From the NCBI GenBank assembly GCA_022835595.1, contig BQUP01000001.1, positions 1,674,001-1,738,000 of the forward strand: DNA of 64,000 bases, in the 5' to 3' direction. This DNA comes from Cystobasidium ongulense. Lineage: Eukaryota; Basidiomycota; Cystobasidiomycetes; Cystobasidiales; Cystobasidiaceae. This document shows positions 1-12,153 of the stretch, piece after piece. The stretch's first letter is position 1. Each line of letters opens with the position of its first letter. Under the pieces are notes generated by a model. The model was not told the origin of the DNA, did not search any database, and saw only the letters and a program-made list of their open reading frames with translations. Position numbers and translations under genes: made by a program.

Positions 1-1029
1 GCTGAACACTGAACACCCGCTATCTATGGTACACAGGCTTCAGCGCGACTATTCCCGAGGATCATGTTAGCACACTCGAGCAGGATCCTTGCATTCAGTG
101 AGTGTGGTCCATACTTCGTCAGTAGGAGACGATGTTGTTTCAGTCGGCTGACCCGAGTTTCTTTCCCCAGATTCGTCGAGCCCGACTCTGAAGTAAAGAT
201 TCAGTAATATGGTAGCCGTCTGTCTTCCAAGGGAAAGCAGGCTACGCATATTGACAAGACGCCTGTATAGCTTGGAAGAGCATTTATAGCCTATAGCCTG
301 TAATGACGTGGCTTCTGCTTCAGGTCGCCGATGTAACCAAGTTGTTGCTTCGTACTAAGTGCGATAAAGCCTATTACAAACTCTCATCTTAAAAACCCAA
401 AGACTTCGAACTCTCACTGCAATCCTTTTCTTTTTGCAATGTTCGTAAATGCAAGCAATGTTTCAGATCAAATCAAAGAAACGCTAGGGTACGTAGTACA
501 AAACGAACTGGTTGTGTGTCTAAGGATTCTTCCAAGTCGTAGTATACAAGGTAACCGGGGTGTGCGTGTTTCCAAATGGGTCATAAAGGGTAAACAAATC
601 GAACTGGCCTTCAAGGCAAAATACCGAATAAAAATAAAGACTAAATCGTGAAGAAGATGGACTGCATCGCATCTCACGTCTTCATACGCCTTGGACCTTC
701 TCCTCTGTAAATATCTAGAGAGTGTATGCGTATCTTGCTCTGGTTTTGTAGATTGCTTTCGCTTTCGTAGAGGATTCAGGTCTGTCGTGTCGTAATATTT
801 CTCGTTCCATTGGGAGAAAAGGCAGGGTATGCTGATACAGGGTAGTTGAGCAACGGGTGTATCTGAATAAGGGGTAAGTGTTGCCGAGGGATCGAATATT
901 GGAGGATGATGTGCTGGATATCCAATTGTATCATGATAGGTTGATGTAGCTACCGAGAGCTTTGTCGGGTCTCTCCAGAAATCGCTCCGTTCGGTAATAC
1001 AGCCGCTCTTACTGATCGTGTAATTGGGT
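1..1029. other. 3' flank, no supported gene
   Basis: This left-edge stretch lies downstream of the KH-protein gene. Short frames exist on both strands at about 439–677, but they overlap each other, have no introns or recognisable domains, and look like chance. I see no RNA gene or repeat. Confidence 0.5.
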
Positions 1030-4000
1030 CTAGAGTCTTAATTGTGACAAAGCAGCACTGACAGCTTCAGAATCAGCAGAAGAGGAAGTATGTCTACCAA
1101 AAGTTTTAGTTTGTTGACTAATATCTAAACTTTGAGCTCTAGCATTCAAATGATGACCTAGGGCACCTCTCCTAATTAAATCTTTAATCCTATCTTCCAT
1201 TATAGGATCACTTTCTCTTTTATTGTTACTGCTATTACCATTATTGATAGTAGAGTTTGGTAATGTCATTTCTTCCGATAGTCGTGTAGACTTATTAGGC
1301 ATGAAAGTACTCGAAATGGAATAACTTGAGCCATGCCCGCTTGTATTTGCACCACTATGCGGCGCGTAAAATCGTGGTGTATGTAATTCAGGCAGTGCCG
1401 AACCTTGTTGCTTCGGCTGATATGTTGGCTGATAATGGTACGAAGGAGAATGGCCGGTCGTGTTCGAATTCACGCCATTGCTCGAATCAGGCGGTAGATA
1501 ACTGTAAGCTTGAGGAGCTTGAGGAGCATTGAAGAGTGCTTTAATGTCAGGCGATGATACCGCAGGTCGAAGTACAGGCTTCTGAACATCCTCAGGTAGT
1601 GCAATACCGTTAGATCTCGGCGAAGGGGTAGATGATGATCCATCATTGTCACCTAGCGTCGATAAAAGCTTGCTATTGAAGAACGGGAAGGAGGTAGTAT
1701 AGCTGTCACTTCGAGGTCTCACGCTACTCGGGTAGAGGGGAATCGATTGTGAGACCAGAAACTCTTCAAGAGTATCTCGCGCTGTAGTCAAGAAGTGTTG
1801 CTGTGATTGCCAAAAGCAATGTAAGAAGATTCTCAGCATTCCCTATCGCACGCTGAGAGCGAGAGATAAGATCACTCACATTAGACCTATTGAGCAAGAA
1901 CCGAATAACAGTTTCCTCTCCAGCTCCGGACCTATCAACCCAAGGAAGGATAGTAATATTCAGATCTCCTTTAACCTTGTCTTGAAGATCGATAAATTCC
2001 TGCGCTAAAGCGAGTTGTGACATTTGTTCAGAATGAGGTAATCTAAATTCCGCTTCAAAAGGAACATGATCTAATAACATTTGAGCAGCTATATGAACTT
2101 GAGATTCAGGACCGAATATGGAAACTGTATCCGAAGCAATTTCTTTATTAGGGAACCGAACGATGGAATTGGTTTTTGATTCTATATCATGTATGAATAT
2201 ACTTTTTTCACCAAGTAAAGTTCGATGATATCGACGAGGGATTGAAACTGTTTCAATGACATAATCTTTATCTTTAGGAATCACCATTTCCATTACTGCT
2301 GCTTTGAGTTGATCCAATGAAACGCTATTCTTGGCTGGTGTTCGAGCGATAACATTATCTTCATTCTCGTGATATCCGCCTAGAGCAGCGAATTCTTCAG
2401 CATTTGAGAATTTGACATAGACGCCGTACTTTTTCATAATACGTTGGATATTCTTGCCTCCAACACCGATGATTCGCTTGTGGTAAATTTCCGGGACATG
2501 GAAAGAAACTTCTGCTGGTAATTCTTCTTGAAGCAGACTTAGACCGTGTAGAGCGCCTGTATCATTTCCTGCGATATCAATGAGGAAGTTGTAGTCGTTA
2601 AAAGTCTCGAATTTGATCCTGCGGAATAAGTCAAACGAAAGAGTCAGTCATTGAACATCTTTTGAAGACTTGGCGGGAGGCCGCCTTTGAGACCGGAGGA
2701 GAAATCAAGGTAGAAGAGGGGACTCACTTTACACCAGCAGTTTTCATAATCTTATTCAATTTCCCATTTTTCTTACCCGAAATAAAATCTCTATGCTCAT
2801 TACCTAATTCAATTTGGAATCTAATTTCATGATTGAAATTCTTAGTAATAATTTCAAATTGACTTAATAATAATTGTATTGAGTTACGAATTTCAATTTC
2901 TGTCCCATGAAATTCAAAACAATTTGATTTGAAAACTGTTTCTGATCTTGTTTTTGTTGAAATCATTTTTACTATCGTTGGTATTTGAGATGGGTTTATC
3001 GTTGGTGGTGGTGAAAAAACATCAAAATTCATAGGTAATAACCAGAATTGGGAGACGTAGAATTGCGTGGCCTAATGGACAAAAACATTGCAATGCAATC
3101 AGTAAGTGCTTTCAGTCGAGTCCAAATTGTTGGAAGTTCGTTGCTGCGTAGCGTAGAGAACGAGATTACTCACCAACTTCATAATAGCTCTCAAAGTTCT
3201 TTCAATATTAACTCTATGATCACCATAAACTGAGATTAAACTAGCTTGAGAACCAATAATAGGAAAATTAATAAAAGTACCATTATCAAACATGATTTTT
3301 TGAATTTCATCTAATCCATCTTCAGTGGTATTATCACTGTTTCGTGAAGAATTTGATAACAATAACCAATCTAATTTTCTAGGTAGAATAGCAGTATCTC
3401 TAGAAATTATGATTTTAGATTTATTCAAAGAAACTTGGAATAACATATCTCTAGCTCTTTGTACTCCAAAAAATTCTCCTGTTATGAATATCAAATTCTG
3501 TTTTGATAATAATGCTGGATCTCTCATTGGTGATATGATACCGGTCAATGGAGTTGGGAAATAGATATTTGTTCCTGTTTCTTCTTGAATTGTTTGAATA
3601 ACGCATCTTTTCCGACCTGAAATGATATTGTGCAATTTGTAGTCTATCTCGCAGACGTCCGAGTGTAGACCGGCCTAATCAATCACACATACAAACGCAT
3701 CGGTATCAGCTTGTGCCGGTTGAATGGATGCAACCAGACGCGGCATAGAACGACGAAAAGAATGTAGAAAAGGGTAAAGGGGGACTCACCAATTCATCAA
3801 GTAGGACTAACAATCTAACCCTAGCCTGTTCAACATTTTCATAATCACCAGTAATAACAATTTCAACTAATCTTTCAGCTTCTAAACCAAAATCAATGTG
3901 GGAAGAAACTTGTCCAATAATAGCTAAATGTGACTTTGTGATTATTGCAATTTCATCTAATTTCTTTTTCATTTCACTCTTTACTTTTTCTCCTCCTCCT

Positions 4001-5007
4001 CCTCCGTTACTACCACCATCACTTTTACTGTTGCCATTCTTAGTAGAGGTGCCAGTAGAATTACCTATCAAAACTTCACTTCTAGGTACTTTTACTATTA
4101 CTTTACGTTTATAAGGAGATGATCTTATAATATGACCTCTTGCAGCCATGACTTGTGGATAACCACCTGACAGTATGAAGTTGTACGATGGTAATTGTCC
4201 TTTGATTGAGGTTGTTGTGCTTTGCGCTAGAGTTTGAGATGATGTAGATTCAATAGGAGAGCAAGTGACCATACATTGAAAATTTGACATTGCTTCAATG
4301 CATAATTTCTGCATGGCTTCAGCGAGTTCAGCATGAGCTTGTTCATTCGCAGCAATAGCAGCTGCATTTTCAGCATGCAAATCACTATTGCTACCACTCC
4401 CTGCGCTTCCTGTATTCGAAAGATGTTTATGAGGCTGTACTGATGAAATACCAGAGTGATGATGACTTGTCGTATGAAAAGGGGCCATTCCATGACCTGC
4501 TTGAGATGATGGTGCTGTTGAAGCAGCATCGCCAGCGTTCGAAGATGCAGCGGTAGTACTACTAGTGTGTTGACCTAGACTTGCGATTGAAGAAGTTGAT
4601 CTACGAGCAATAAGTCCAGCTCCTCCAACAACAGTAGAAGAAGCTCCATTTGAGCTTGTCGCTTCCCCATAGTTATTGGACGATGGGTGATACGATTGCT
4701 GACCACCACCACCGAATCTACTGCCACCTGTAGAAGAAGATGAAGTACTCTCTCCTAGTACATTCACACCATCCTCACGATCTTCAGGAATAGAAGCAGG
4801 ACGTGAGTAGGATGATAATGAACGATGTACTTGATGGCGTGATGGATTTGTATGCGATTGCTGCGGTTGCGAGTGACGAGCAGGATGATTGTTGGCAGCA
4901 GCTGCGGCTGCTACATCACGGGGCAGCTCGAATGAAGGCGAGTGATCTTCAAGCTCATGACGCGCTGTCCGATAAGGCAGACAGAAGGAAGTGGTATAGA
5001 CGTCCAT
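1030..5007 (-). CDS. multi-KH-domain RNA-binding protein
   Basis: Five exons (5007–3790, 3674–3174, 3071–2728, 2618–1880, 1800–1030) join in frame to about 1190 residues. The start is the first ATG of the open frame, at 5007. The first ~300 residues are Ser/Gly/Asn/His-rich low complexity. KH-like units follow. The clearest is in exon 4, with the loop GVGG followed by KNIQRIMKKYGV. Others have altered GxxG loops: GRKR in exon 2 (HNIISGRKRCVIQTIQEETG) and GEKS in exon 4 (RRYHRTLLGEKSIFIHDIES). KH folds bind single-stranded RNA, so a cytoplasmic mRNA-binding role of the vigilin/Bicaudal-C kind is inferred from the family. The C-terminal ~250 residues are again Ser/Asn/Gln-rich. The gene is divergent from MPP10 across a 1.9-kb gap. 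The exact orthologue is not certain. Confidence 0.88.
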
Positions 5008-6943
5008 TATCGAAAAGAAAAGCAAACTAAGTTAGATATTGTACTTCCTTTTGAAGTTGAGATTTGTTCAAAGAGAATAGCGATGCGCCGAGTCGGCGAT
5101 CCGTGAACTTTGAGTGTTGCTTATTCGGCGGGCTATAGCAGCCCAACGGGAATGGCAGGGTAAAGAGGGACAGTCAGATTAGATTCGGCAAGGTGTGAAT
5201 GAGTGGATTGGACACACCAGCAGTCAGTCTAGCTTGCTCTGCGCCTTTGATGAGGCGAGCAAGCTGGACGAGTCGATCGCCTATGAAGCTAACTCGAGGT
5301 GGGATGTAGTCGAGGTGGATGCAGAGTGTGAATGTCGTTGAGGGTAGTCCAGAGGGTTATAAGGCTGTCGATGGGTGCGATAGCGGAGGATGGACAGTTA
5401 CTGAGAGCGAGTCAGCTGTATTCGAAGAGGTTCCCTGCCGGGCGTGCTCCATGCGTATAAGAGTATAATGATGAGAGCGGATGAATGAATGGAGGGAGCT
5501 GAGTGTATGGAGAGGGTGAGAGCACTCACTGGATGGACGTGGCAGAGTTATCAATGTCCAGGGTATATGATATGTGATGGAGGCAATGCTGTCGTGATGA
5601 AGAGAGCCGCAATCCATCAATGCGTGAATGGCGTACATGGAGTAGCGAGCAGCAACACTCACGGTGAAGCCGGCAGTCAGCGAGTGAGTGATATGGATGG
5701 TATACTATGGTAAAGCTTGTGTGCAAGTTGGATACAAGATGCGACCTCACCATCACCATCATCATCGACCTCTGTCTATTGCCTGCAGCCACCACAGCTA
5801 CCTACATAAGCCACAGCAGGCAGTATATCTACATGTGGGCGCATCCAGATAGCAGCAACCCACTCCTCACTGTCTCATCACATCGCAGCGCACCTTGCTT
5901 CACCTGCAATCAATCGCAGCATATGCAGGATAGCAGGGCATGTCGACGCTGCCGTGTCTCTCATGCGAGTCGAGGCGAGTCTCTCCGAGCAGGATGGATT
6001 AGGGTTGAGGCAGATCCGACGAGTCGCTGATCTTGGTATTCCTGGAGATCACAATGGTATGCTATACTGCTACAATACCGTCTGCCATTGTTTGATAGAC
6101 CTGCTCTGCTGTTCCAATGCTGTGGCAGTATGTGGCAAACTACTTGGATGCCTCACCTCACAGTACCCAGCACTCACAGCAGGGTCACTGACGCGTGTAC
6201 AGACTCCATCTCATTAGACATGCTACGCGAACGTGTACTTGCCCTCGCCTGATCCAAGCGAGATCCACGATATGTGAATGTACAGACATGATTCACGGAA
6301 AAGCTTTACCATGCGCGTATAGATTGACAGCTGCTCCAAGACACGCAACGCTATCTACGACAGGTTGGAGTAAGGGTGGGTCAGTGATCTCCATTATTGT
6401 TGTATATTGGGCATCCTCCAATGGTGCCATACTGCGCTACACACAAGCCATCCAGGTCAATTCAAGTGTCCCAAGAGCAGAGCAAAGTGGTGGCAACTGG
6501 AAATCACGTGACCTACGAAGAGTCCGAGCAAGCTTTCATCTACTCGAGCAGCAGAAGCAACTTGCAAATATTCAAGGCTAGACTGACTTCCATGTCATGA
6601 AACAACTAAATACCAGCTAATCAACCCTTCTTGCAACATACCTACTCCATCTCGCTCTTAACAAGGCAGGAAGCTGGTGCTGCCTTGTCCTGAACGCAGG
6701 AGATAGACAGTTCTGACGTCTCGAGCGCCGGTCCCTTGTGCCTCTTCAAGTAGCCTCAGCTTCCATGTAGATCCGCCTGCACATGTATCAAATGCGAACT
6801 CACCCAGGTGTAGAGTACGGTGGCGATTTCCTGCAGAGGATGATCGAGAAAGTTGTCTGCCTGTAGACGACGAGGCCAGTCGAAAGCAGCTTGTCACCAG
6901 AACAGCACCACCAACAGCAGTATCACCTGTACTGCCTGCAAGC
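5008..6943. other. 1.9-kb divergent intergenic region
   Basis: This separates the start codons of the KH protein (−) and MPP10 (+). It contains many short frames on both strands, none with a domain or splice pattern I trust. It is long for this compact segment and probably carries both promoters and 5' untranslated regions. A non-coding RNA cannot be excluded, but nothing specific is visible. Confidence 0.5.
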
Positions 6944-9900
6944 ATGGCCCTCGAGACCGCACTCGCGTCGTCTGGGAAGCAACTCCCGCTGGAATCGACG
7001 CTCAACAGCCTCAGCGAGCTGATCCATTCCAAAGCCGAAGTTTTTGCGAGCCCGTCGACATCGTATGCTACAGCGGGCGGAAATCAGATATACGCAGATA
7101 CTTTGAAAGCTACAAAGTACTTGTTTGATGCTTGTAAGTCTTGTCTGTCCTTCCTTGTCCTGTCTCTTTGCGTGGTCCTGATTAACTGATACTCATGTGC
7201 TTCAATTACAATTTCAGCACTTCAAGGAGAACGTGAATCTTTGAATCTGTTCTCAAAGTTATTGGCAGATATAAGAGAGTCCAGCTATACGCCTAAGATT
7301 GAAACACGTTCAAAGGCAGCCCAGCGCCAAGGCCAACAGTCTGACATCAAAGGAAAAGGAAAGGCATCAGATCCATTATTTCGACCTACTCAATTGCAAG
7401 AGTTATACATTGATACAATCAATGATACTTCCACTTCAACTACTAATAATGGAGAGTCGAATAATGCAGCTATCGCTTCTTCAAGCAATGGCATCAACTC
7501 TTCCAAAAAATCAATGATAGATTCGGAATTGGAGTTACAAATGATTTGGGAACAACTAGAACAACGGAACGAAAAGGTTTTACAAATCATTAAAGAGATA
7601 GTGCATGATGGTGATGATGTTGATTCAGATGATGAGGAGAATGGAATGCAAGGTGGTGAGGACGACGATGAGGACAGCGATGAGGACGAATTCGGGCTGG
7701 AAGGGGAAGATGATGACGAGGAAATGATGGAGGGTCTCCAAGATGAGGATGACGAAGATGGTGAAGAGCCATACGATGGCACCGATAGCGAGGAAGAGGA
7801 AGAATACATGGAAGATGACCAGAGTATGGAAGAGGAGGATGAAGAAGAAGCTCAACCACCACGTAAATTAGCAGGTCCTTACTATGCCAAACTACGTGAT
7901 GCCTCATCATCACCACCTCCCACCAAGAAGAAAGGCTCAAAGAAGGCCGGTAGTACTTCCCAAGAAGGCACAACAACAACAGCAAAACCAGAATCAGCAG
8001 TAGATGATGGTTTATTCTCATTGAAAGATTTTAATAATCAAGTATTAGCAGGAGAAGATGAAATGAAACGTTATATTTCATCTGGTAAATCTAAATCTAT
8101 CAATGATCTCAAAACTGGAATAGATGGATTAGAAGATCTAGATGATTCTGATAATGAAGAAATTGATTATTTCGCTACTGATGCTGGTGATATTGGTCTT
8201 GGTTCAGACGATGATGATGGAGATGAGGATGATGAAGATGGTGAAGATGACGGCGAAGATGACGATGGAATGAGGCCTGAAGATATGAGATATCTAGACT
8301 TTTGGGCTGCTCCTAGTAAAGTATTCACAAGACGTAAAGATGATGATTATGCACCTCAAAAAGGAGGCAAGAGTTTCAAAGGAAAGCCTAAAAAACCTGA
8401 ACCAAAAGGACGTCAATGGAATCCTTCGTTACCAGCTGCAACTTCGTCGTCATCAACCGCACCTACCACAGAGAACGGGCAAGAAATCTCTGAAAGTGCA
8501 AAGGATAATGCGAAAGCAAAGAAGGATAAAAGAAGAGTTAGTTTCCATGATCAAGTTAAAGTACAAGAAATTGAACCTACAGCTGGGCCTCAATCTCATT
8601 TTGCTCAACTTGTTAGATCAGTAGGTACGAAAGAAGCTCTCAGAAGATTGAAAGAGGGTGAATTCCAGGATGATCAAGAAGTCGTTGAGGAAAATGACGA
8701 GGGTGATGAAGAGGAGGAAGAGGATGATGGAGAGGATATGACTGAAGAGGAAATGCAGGCTCTGCTTGATGGTGAATATGGAAGTAGCGATGAAGAAGAG
8801 GAAGACGAGGAAGACGAGGAAGACGACGATATGTCACAAGCGAGCGATGAAAGTATTCACAAAGGAGCAATGACAATGCGTCGATTACAAAAAGATCTCT
8901 TATCAGAAGATGATATAGAAGATTCTTCAACCTCGTTAACGAAAAAGAAAACGAAAGGACAACAAAGTCGATATGAAAATAGAATGCAAGCACTATCAGA
9001 ACAGATTTCAGCATTAGAAGCAGAAAATGTTTCAGAAAGAGAATGGACAATGAAAGGAGAAGTAAATTCACGTTCTAGACCTCAAAATTCATTATTAGAA
9101 GAAGATTTGGAATTTGATCAAGCTGCTAAAGTAGTTCCTATTGTTACTGAAGAAAGCTCTCTATCTTTGGAAGATATGATTAAGAAACGTATTTTAGAGG
9201 TAAGCTCGATTCATCTTTGTCAAGCGTTGGCTGGTCTGGCCATCGGAGAAACACTGACATTGTGATACCAACAGGATCGATTTGATGATGTTGTTCGCAA
9301 GAGTGTCGTCGAAGCAGCGGCATACATTCCGTCACGCTTACTTGATATCAAAGACACACAAAACGAACGTTCATTAGCCGATATCTACGCAGATGAATTT
9401 TCAGCTGAAAGAAGACGTACAAATGGAGAAGAAGCAGAAACACCAGAAATAGATTCAAAATTAGCAAAAGAACATGAATCGATAAAATTAATCTTTGATG
9501 ATATTTGCAATAAATTAGATTCATCAAGTAATGCTCATTTCACACCTCAAATTCAACAAACTACAATTTCAACAATTTCAAATACTCCTTCAATTTCATT
9601 GGAATCTGCAATGCCTTTATCAATGTCAACTTCTTCAGGATTAGCACCAGAAGAAATTTATGCTCCAGAACAAAATGGTACTTTAACTGCAAAGAGTGAA
9701 ATGACACCTTCTCAAAAGAAAGCTGCTCGTGCTAAAGCTCGTAAAGCTCGTATGCAAACTCAAAAAGTTATTGATAAATATGGTGGTAAATCCAGAAATG
9801 ATAAACAAGCTAAAGAAAGAGCAATGAATAGCTTAATTGGAAAGAGAGGTGTTACCGTCGTTGGAAAAGGAAAAGCTGCAAAGAGCGCATTGACGGGTCA

Positions 9901-9967
9901 AGAGAGAAGGGTACGCGGTAGTGGTCCAGACACAACAGGCATGTCAGGTGCAAAGTTCAAGCTTTGA
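6944..9967 (+). CDS. MPP10: U3 small nucleolar RNP protein MPP10
   Basis: Three exons (6944–7133, 7218–9199, 9275–9967) give about 954 residues. MPP10 is a core subunit of the U3 snoRNP / SSU processome in the nucleolus, where it binds IMP3 and IMP4 and supports early 18S rRNA processing. The diagnostic block spans the second intron: REWTMKGEV, then NSLLEEDLEFDQAAK, SLEDMIKKRILE and, in exon 3, DRFDDVVRK. The motif LAPEEIYAP and a basic lysine/arginine-rich C-terminus (QKKAARAKARKAR) are also typical. Several long Asp/Glu runs (about residues 180–260, 370–390 and 545–600) make it longer than the yeast and human proteins of roughly 600–680 residues. A KKDKRRVSFHDQ segment sits between acidic blocks. 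It shares a process with UTP12 at 25147–28499. Confidence 0.96.
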
Positions 9968-10133
9968 GATGTTACCTTCATCCATGATATATAGCCCAAT
10001 ATACGTTTTCTTCATGCAGAGTTTGCAGACATTGCTTCAACAACTGCACTACGCTACATCGTATTTTAAAAGAGTTCTGATATGTTTCTTTGTAAAACAG
10101 ACTTCTGTCTCCTTGAGAAGAGTGTAGTCCAGC

Positions 10134-11708
10134 CTAGCCGTGTTTGCGAGTAGAAGCATTCAATGCCCTGTTATCTCTATTGTAGTATCTCATAGCGGAC
10201 CAAAGTAATCCAGCTATAACTACGAATCCTGCTCCACTTTGCATGAGTGACATGCCAGATGGACTAGAATCAATAGCAGCAAATTTAGCTGAATTCACAA
10301 GTTGTCTCGCACCCTCCGTTTCTATCGCCGGCCGCCGGTCTTCCTCGCCATGATGCTGCATGCCCGAATCTTGCTCGCTTTGCTCTTCAGTGTCATTGTT
10401 CGATATCCTTCAGATACACAAATGAAATGAAACGAGAGGCAAGACGAGTGAGCTTGAAAGTGCAGAAGGAGAGGAGATACCTAGGCATCGGACGGGCCGA
10501 AGGCAAACAGCTAAGAGTGCAGTGGGAGAAGGGAAAGAGACTCACCCTAGTAGTAGCTTGACAAGCTCTCCCTTCTCGTGCAGCTCGTTGATGGCATCTG
10601 CACCACCGATATGTTTCTGGCCAATGAATATATTAGGTACTGTCCGTTGACCTGTCTTCTCCATTAGATAAGCCTGAATCTTGGCTCCCTGATCATCTTC
10701 AAGCATGGTATCAAGCTCGAAAATGACAGGTTCCGATTTCTTATCGGGTATAGATGCTATGAGCTGCTTTGTGCGTTTTGAATATGGCTGTATAGCATGA
10801 TGGACGTCAGCAAAACAAGTAGCTAGACTCTGCCAGGCAAACAAGTACGCACGCAGTAGCTCTTGCTGAATACCACTATGTGGTGGTCTTTAACTGCTCG
10901 CTGTAAGATAGACTCTTGATGAGCATGGGCGTCAACAGTAGCAGGGTTTTATAGTGCTTCTCACATCGACTAGACGCTTCGCATCGAAGGGTGCCGAGGG
11001 TACCTTCTTTTCGGTGGCAGGCTCTGCAACTACTGCGGGCTTGCGGTTCTATGTAATGGCAGGTAAGGTAAGAGAGCTGGACGACTTCCTTATTGAACAT
11101 GAAACCTACCTTTATGTTCAAGAGTTCAACATCAAAGACCAGCGTGCTATAGGCCTTGATCTTGCCCATTGCACGGCCACCATATGCCATTTCTGGCGGG
11201 ATAGTAAGTGTTCTACGCTCTCCAATGCACATGTCTTTAGATTGAGGAGATAGGTTGCGTCAATCCATGCAGTCTGCTGTGCCATAGCGTCAAGTATCGC
11301 TGCCTACCCAGCAAGCCTTGCTCCCATCCCTAGACGAGCGAGACCTGCTTCAGCACACTCTATGCGAAAGAGCGGCAAAGCTTGACTCACCTGGATAACC
11401 TGTCCCCTGCCAATGGTGAAGTCGAATGGCTGTCCGCGGTCGCGGGAGCTGTCGAACTTGGTGCCGTCTGCGGCGAGCGTGCCAGTGTAGTGCATGCTGG
11501 ACGAGCACAGCCTATCAGCACCCTAATCCAGCAGCACCAGTCTCCTCCAACCCTCCTCTCACCTCAAGAGGTCGCCCTTCCTCGAGGTCATCTCGCAATC
11601 CTCGGGCTTGCTCAGGACGTCAATCTTCAGCTCGCCCTCTGCGCGCACAACCAGTAGCGCAGACAGCAGGACAAGAGCACTCGACGCGACGGATAGACTG
11701 AACCGCAT
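10134..11708 (-). CDS. ER-type FKBP–glutaredoxin fusion with C-terminal membrane anchor
   Basis: Eight exons (11708–11563, 11496–11391, 11329–11308, 11234–11110, 11048–10965, 10900–10853, 10787–10546, 10407–10134) join in phase to about 348 residues. Residues 1–23 are a signal peptide ([19 protein letters not shown]). Residues ~30–135 are an FKBP-type peptidyl-prolyl isomerase with [33 protein letters not shown] and [11 protein letters not shown], so its pocket residues look intact. After a ~20-residue Ala/Pro/Lys linker comes a glutaredoxin: [11 protein letters not shown], active site CPYS at ~177–180 (split by an intron), TVPNIFI with the cis-proline, and GGAD. Residues ~316–332 form a hydrophobic segment followed by basic RYYNRDNR, fitting a type I membrane protein with lumenal domains. 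CPYS recalls yeast ER/Golgi Grx7. If the last intron (10408–10545) is kept, a stop at 10542–10544 gives a ~258-residue soluble form. The last intron uses an AAG acceptor and is the least certain part. Confidence 0.82.
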
Positions 11709-12153
11709 CTTGCTGAATCGAGGTTCCGCTTTTGTAAAAGCTGGAAGGTGTGTAACCCCAAAGACTATCCAATCTGCCGTATTCCGAAGACGAGTACGCG
11801 TTCTGCAATGCTGTGGCGTCGATACATCTCAGATTTGCTGTACGTCGCTATAGCACAATGTACAATGATCCTCCCAGCATGCACTTGCTACTAGACACAT
11901 CAGATAGAGCTGTCGAGCTGCAAAAGGAGTATTGGAGGGCAGTTCAGGCAAGGCTTCAATCTGGAAGCATGTACACAAGGGTGTATCTTTCCTTTCTCGC
12001 ATGCAAGCATGATCTACCAAGCTGCTAGCAGACCATGAACAGCTTAGCTTCGAAACAATGAGCTGTCACGAGTGTACTGCCGTCAGCGTTTGCCCGCATG
12101 AATTGATCCCAACGAAGTGAGTTATTTTGCGACACGAATTCGGATACATTGCT
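11709..12153. other. promoter of FKBP–Grx gene and 3' end of UCH37 gene
   Basis: About 445 bases with short overlapping frames on both strands but no convincing coding signal. Confidence 0.5.

Noticed and set aside
439-677. Overlapping short frames near the left edge
   Set aside because: Sense and antisense frames cover the same bases and no family is recognisable.
7390-8021. Ser- and His/Leu-rich frames antisense to MPP10
   Set aside because: They are complements of GAT/GAA repeat codons in the acidic blocks. No start context, splice pattern or domain.
10134-10361. Separate small membrane-protein gene downstream of the glutaredoxin
   Set aside because: It lies directly after the glutaredoxin, joins it in phase through a donor at 10545, and has no promoter of its own. 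I treated it as the last exon of the fusion but left the soluble alternative open.
10542-10900. Stand-alone glutaredoxin gene
   Set aside because: The exon beginning at 10900 has no in-frame ATG, and its upstream acceptor pairs with a donor at 10964 in the FKBP reading frame.
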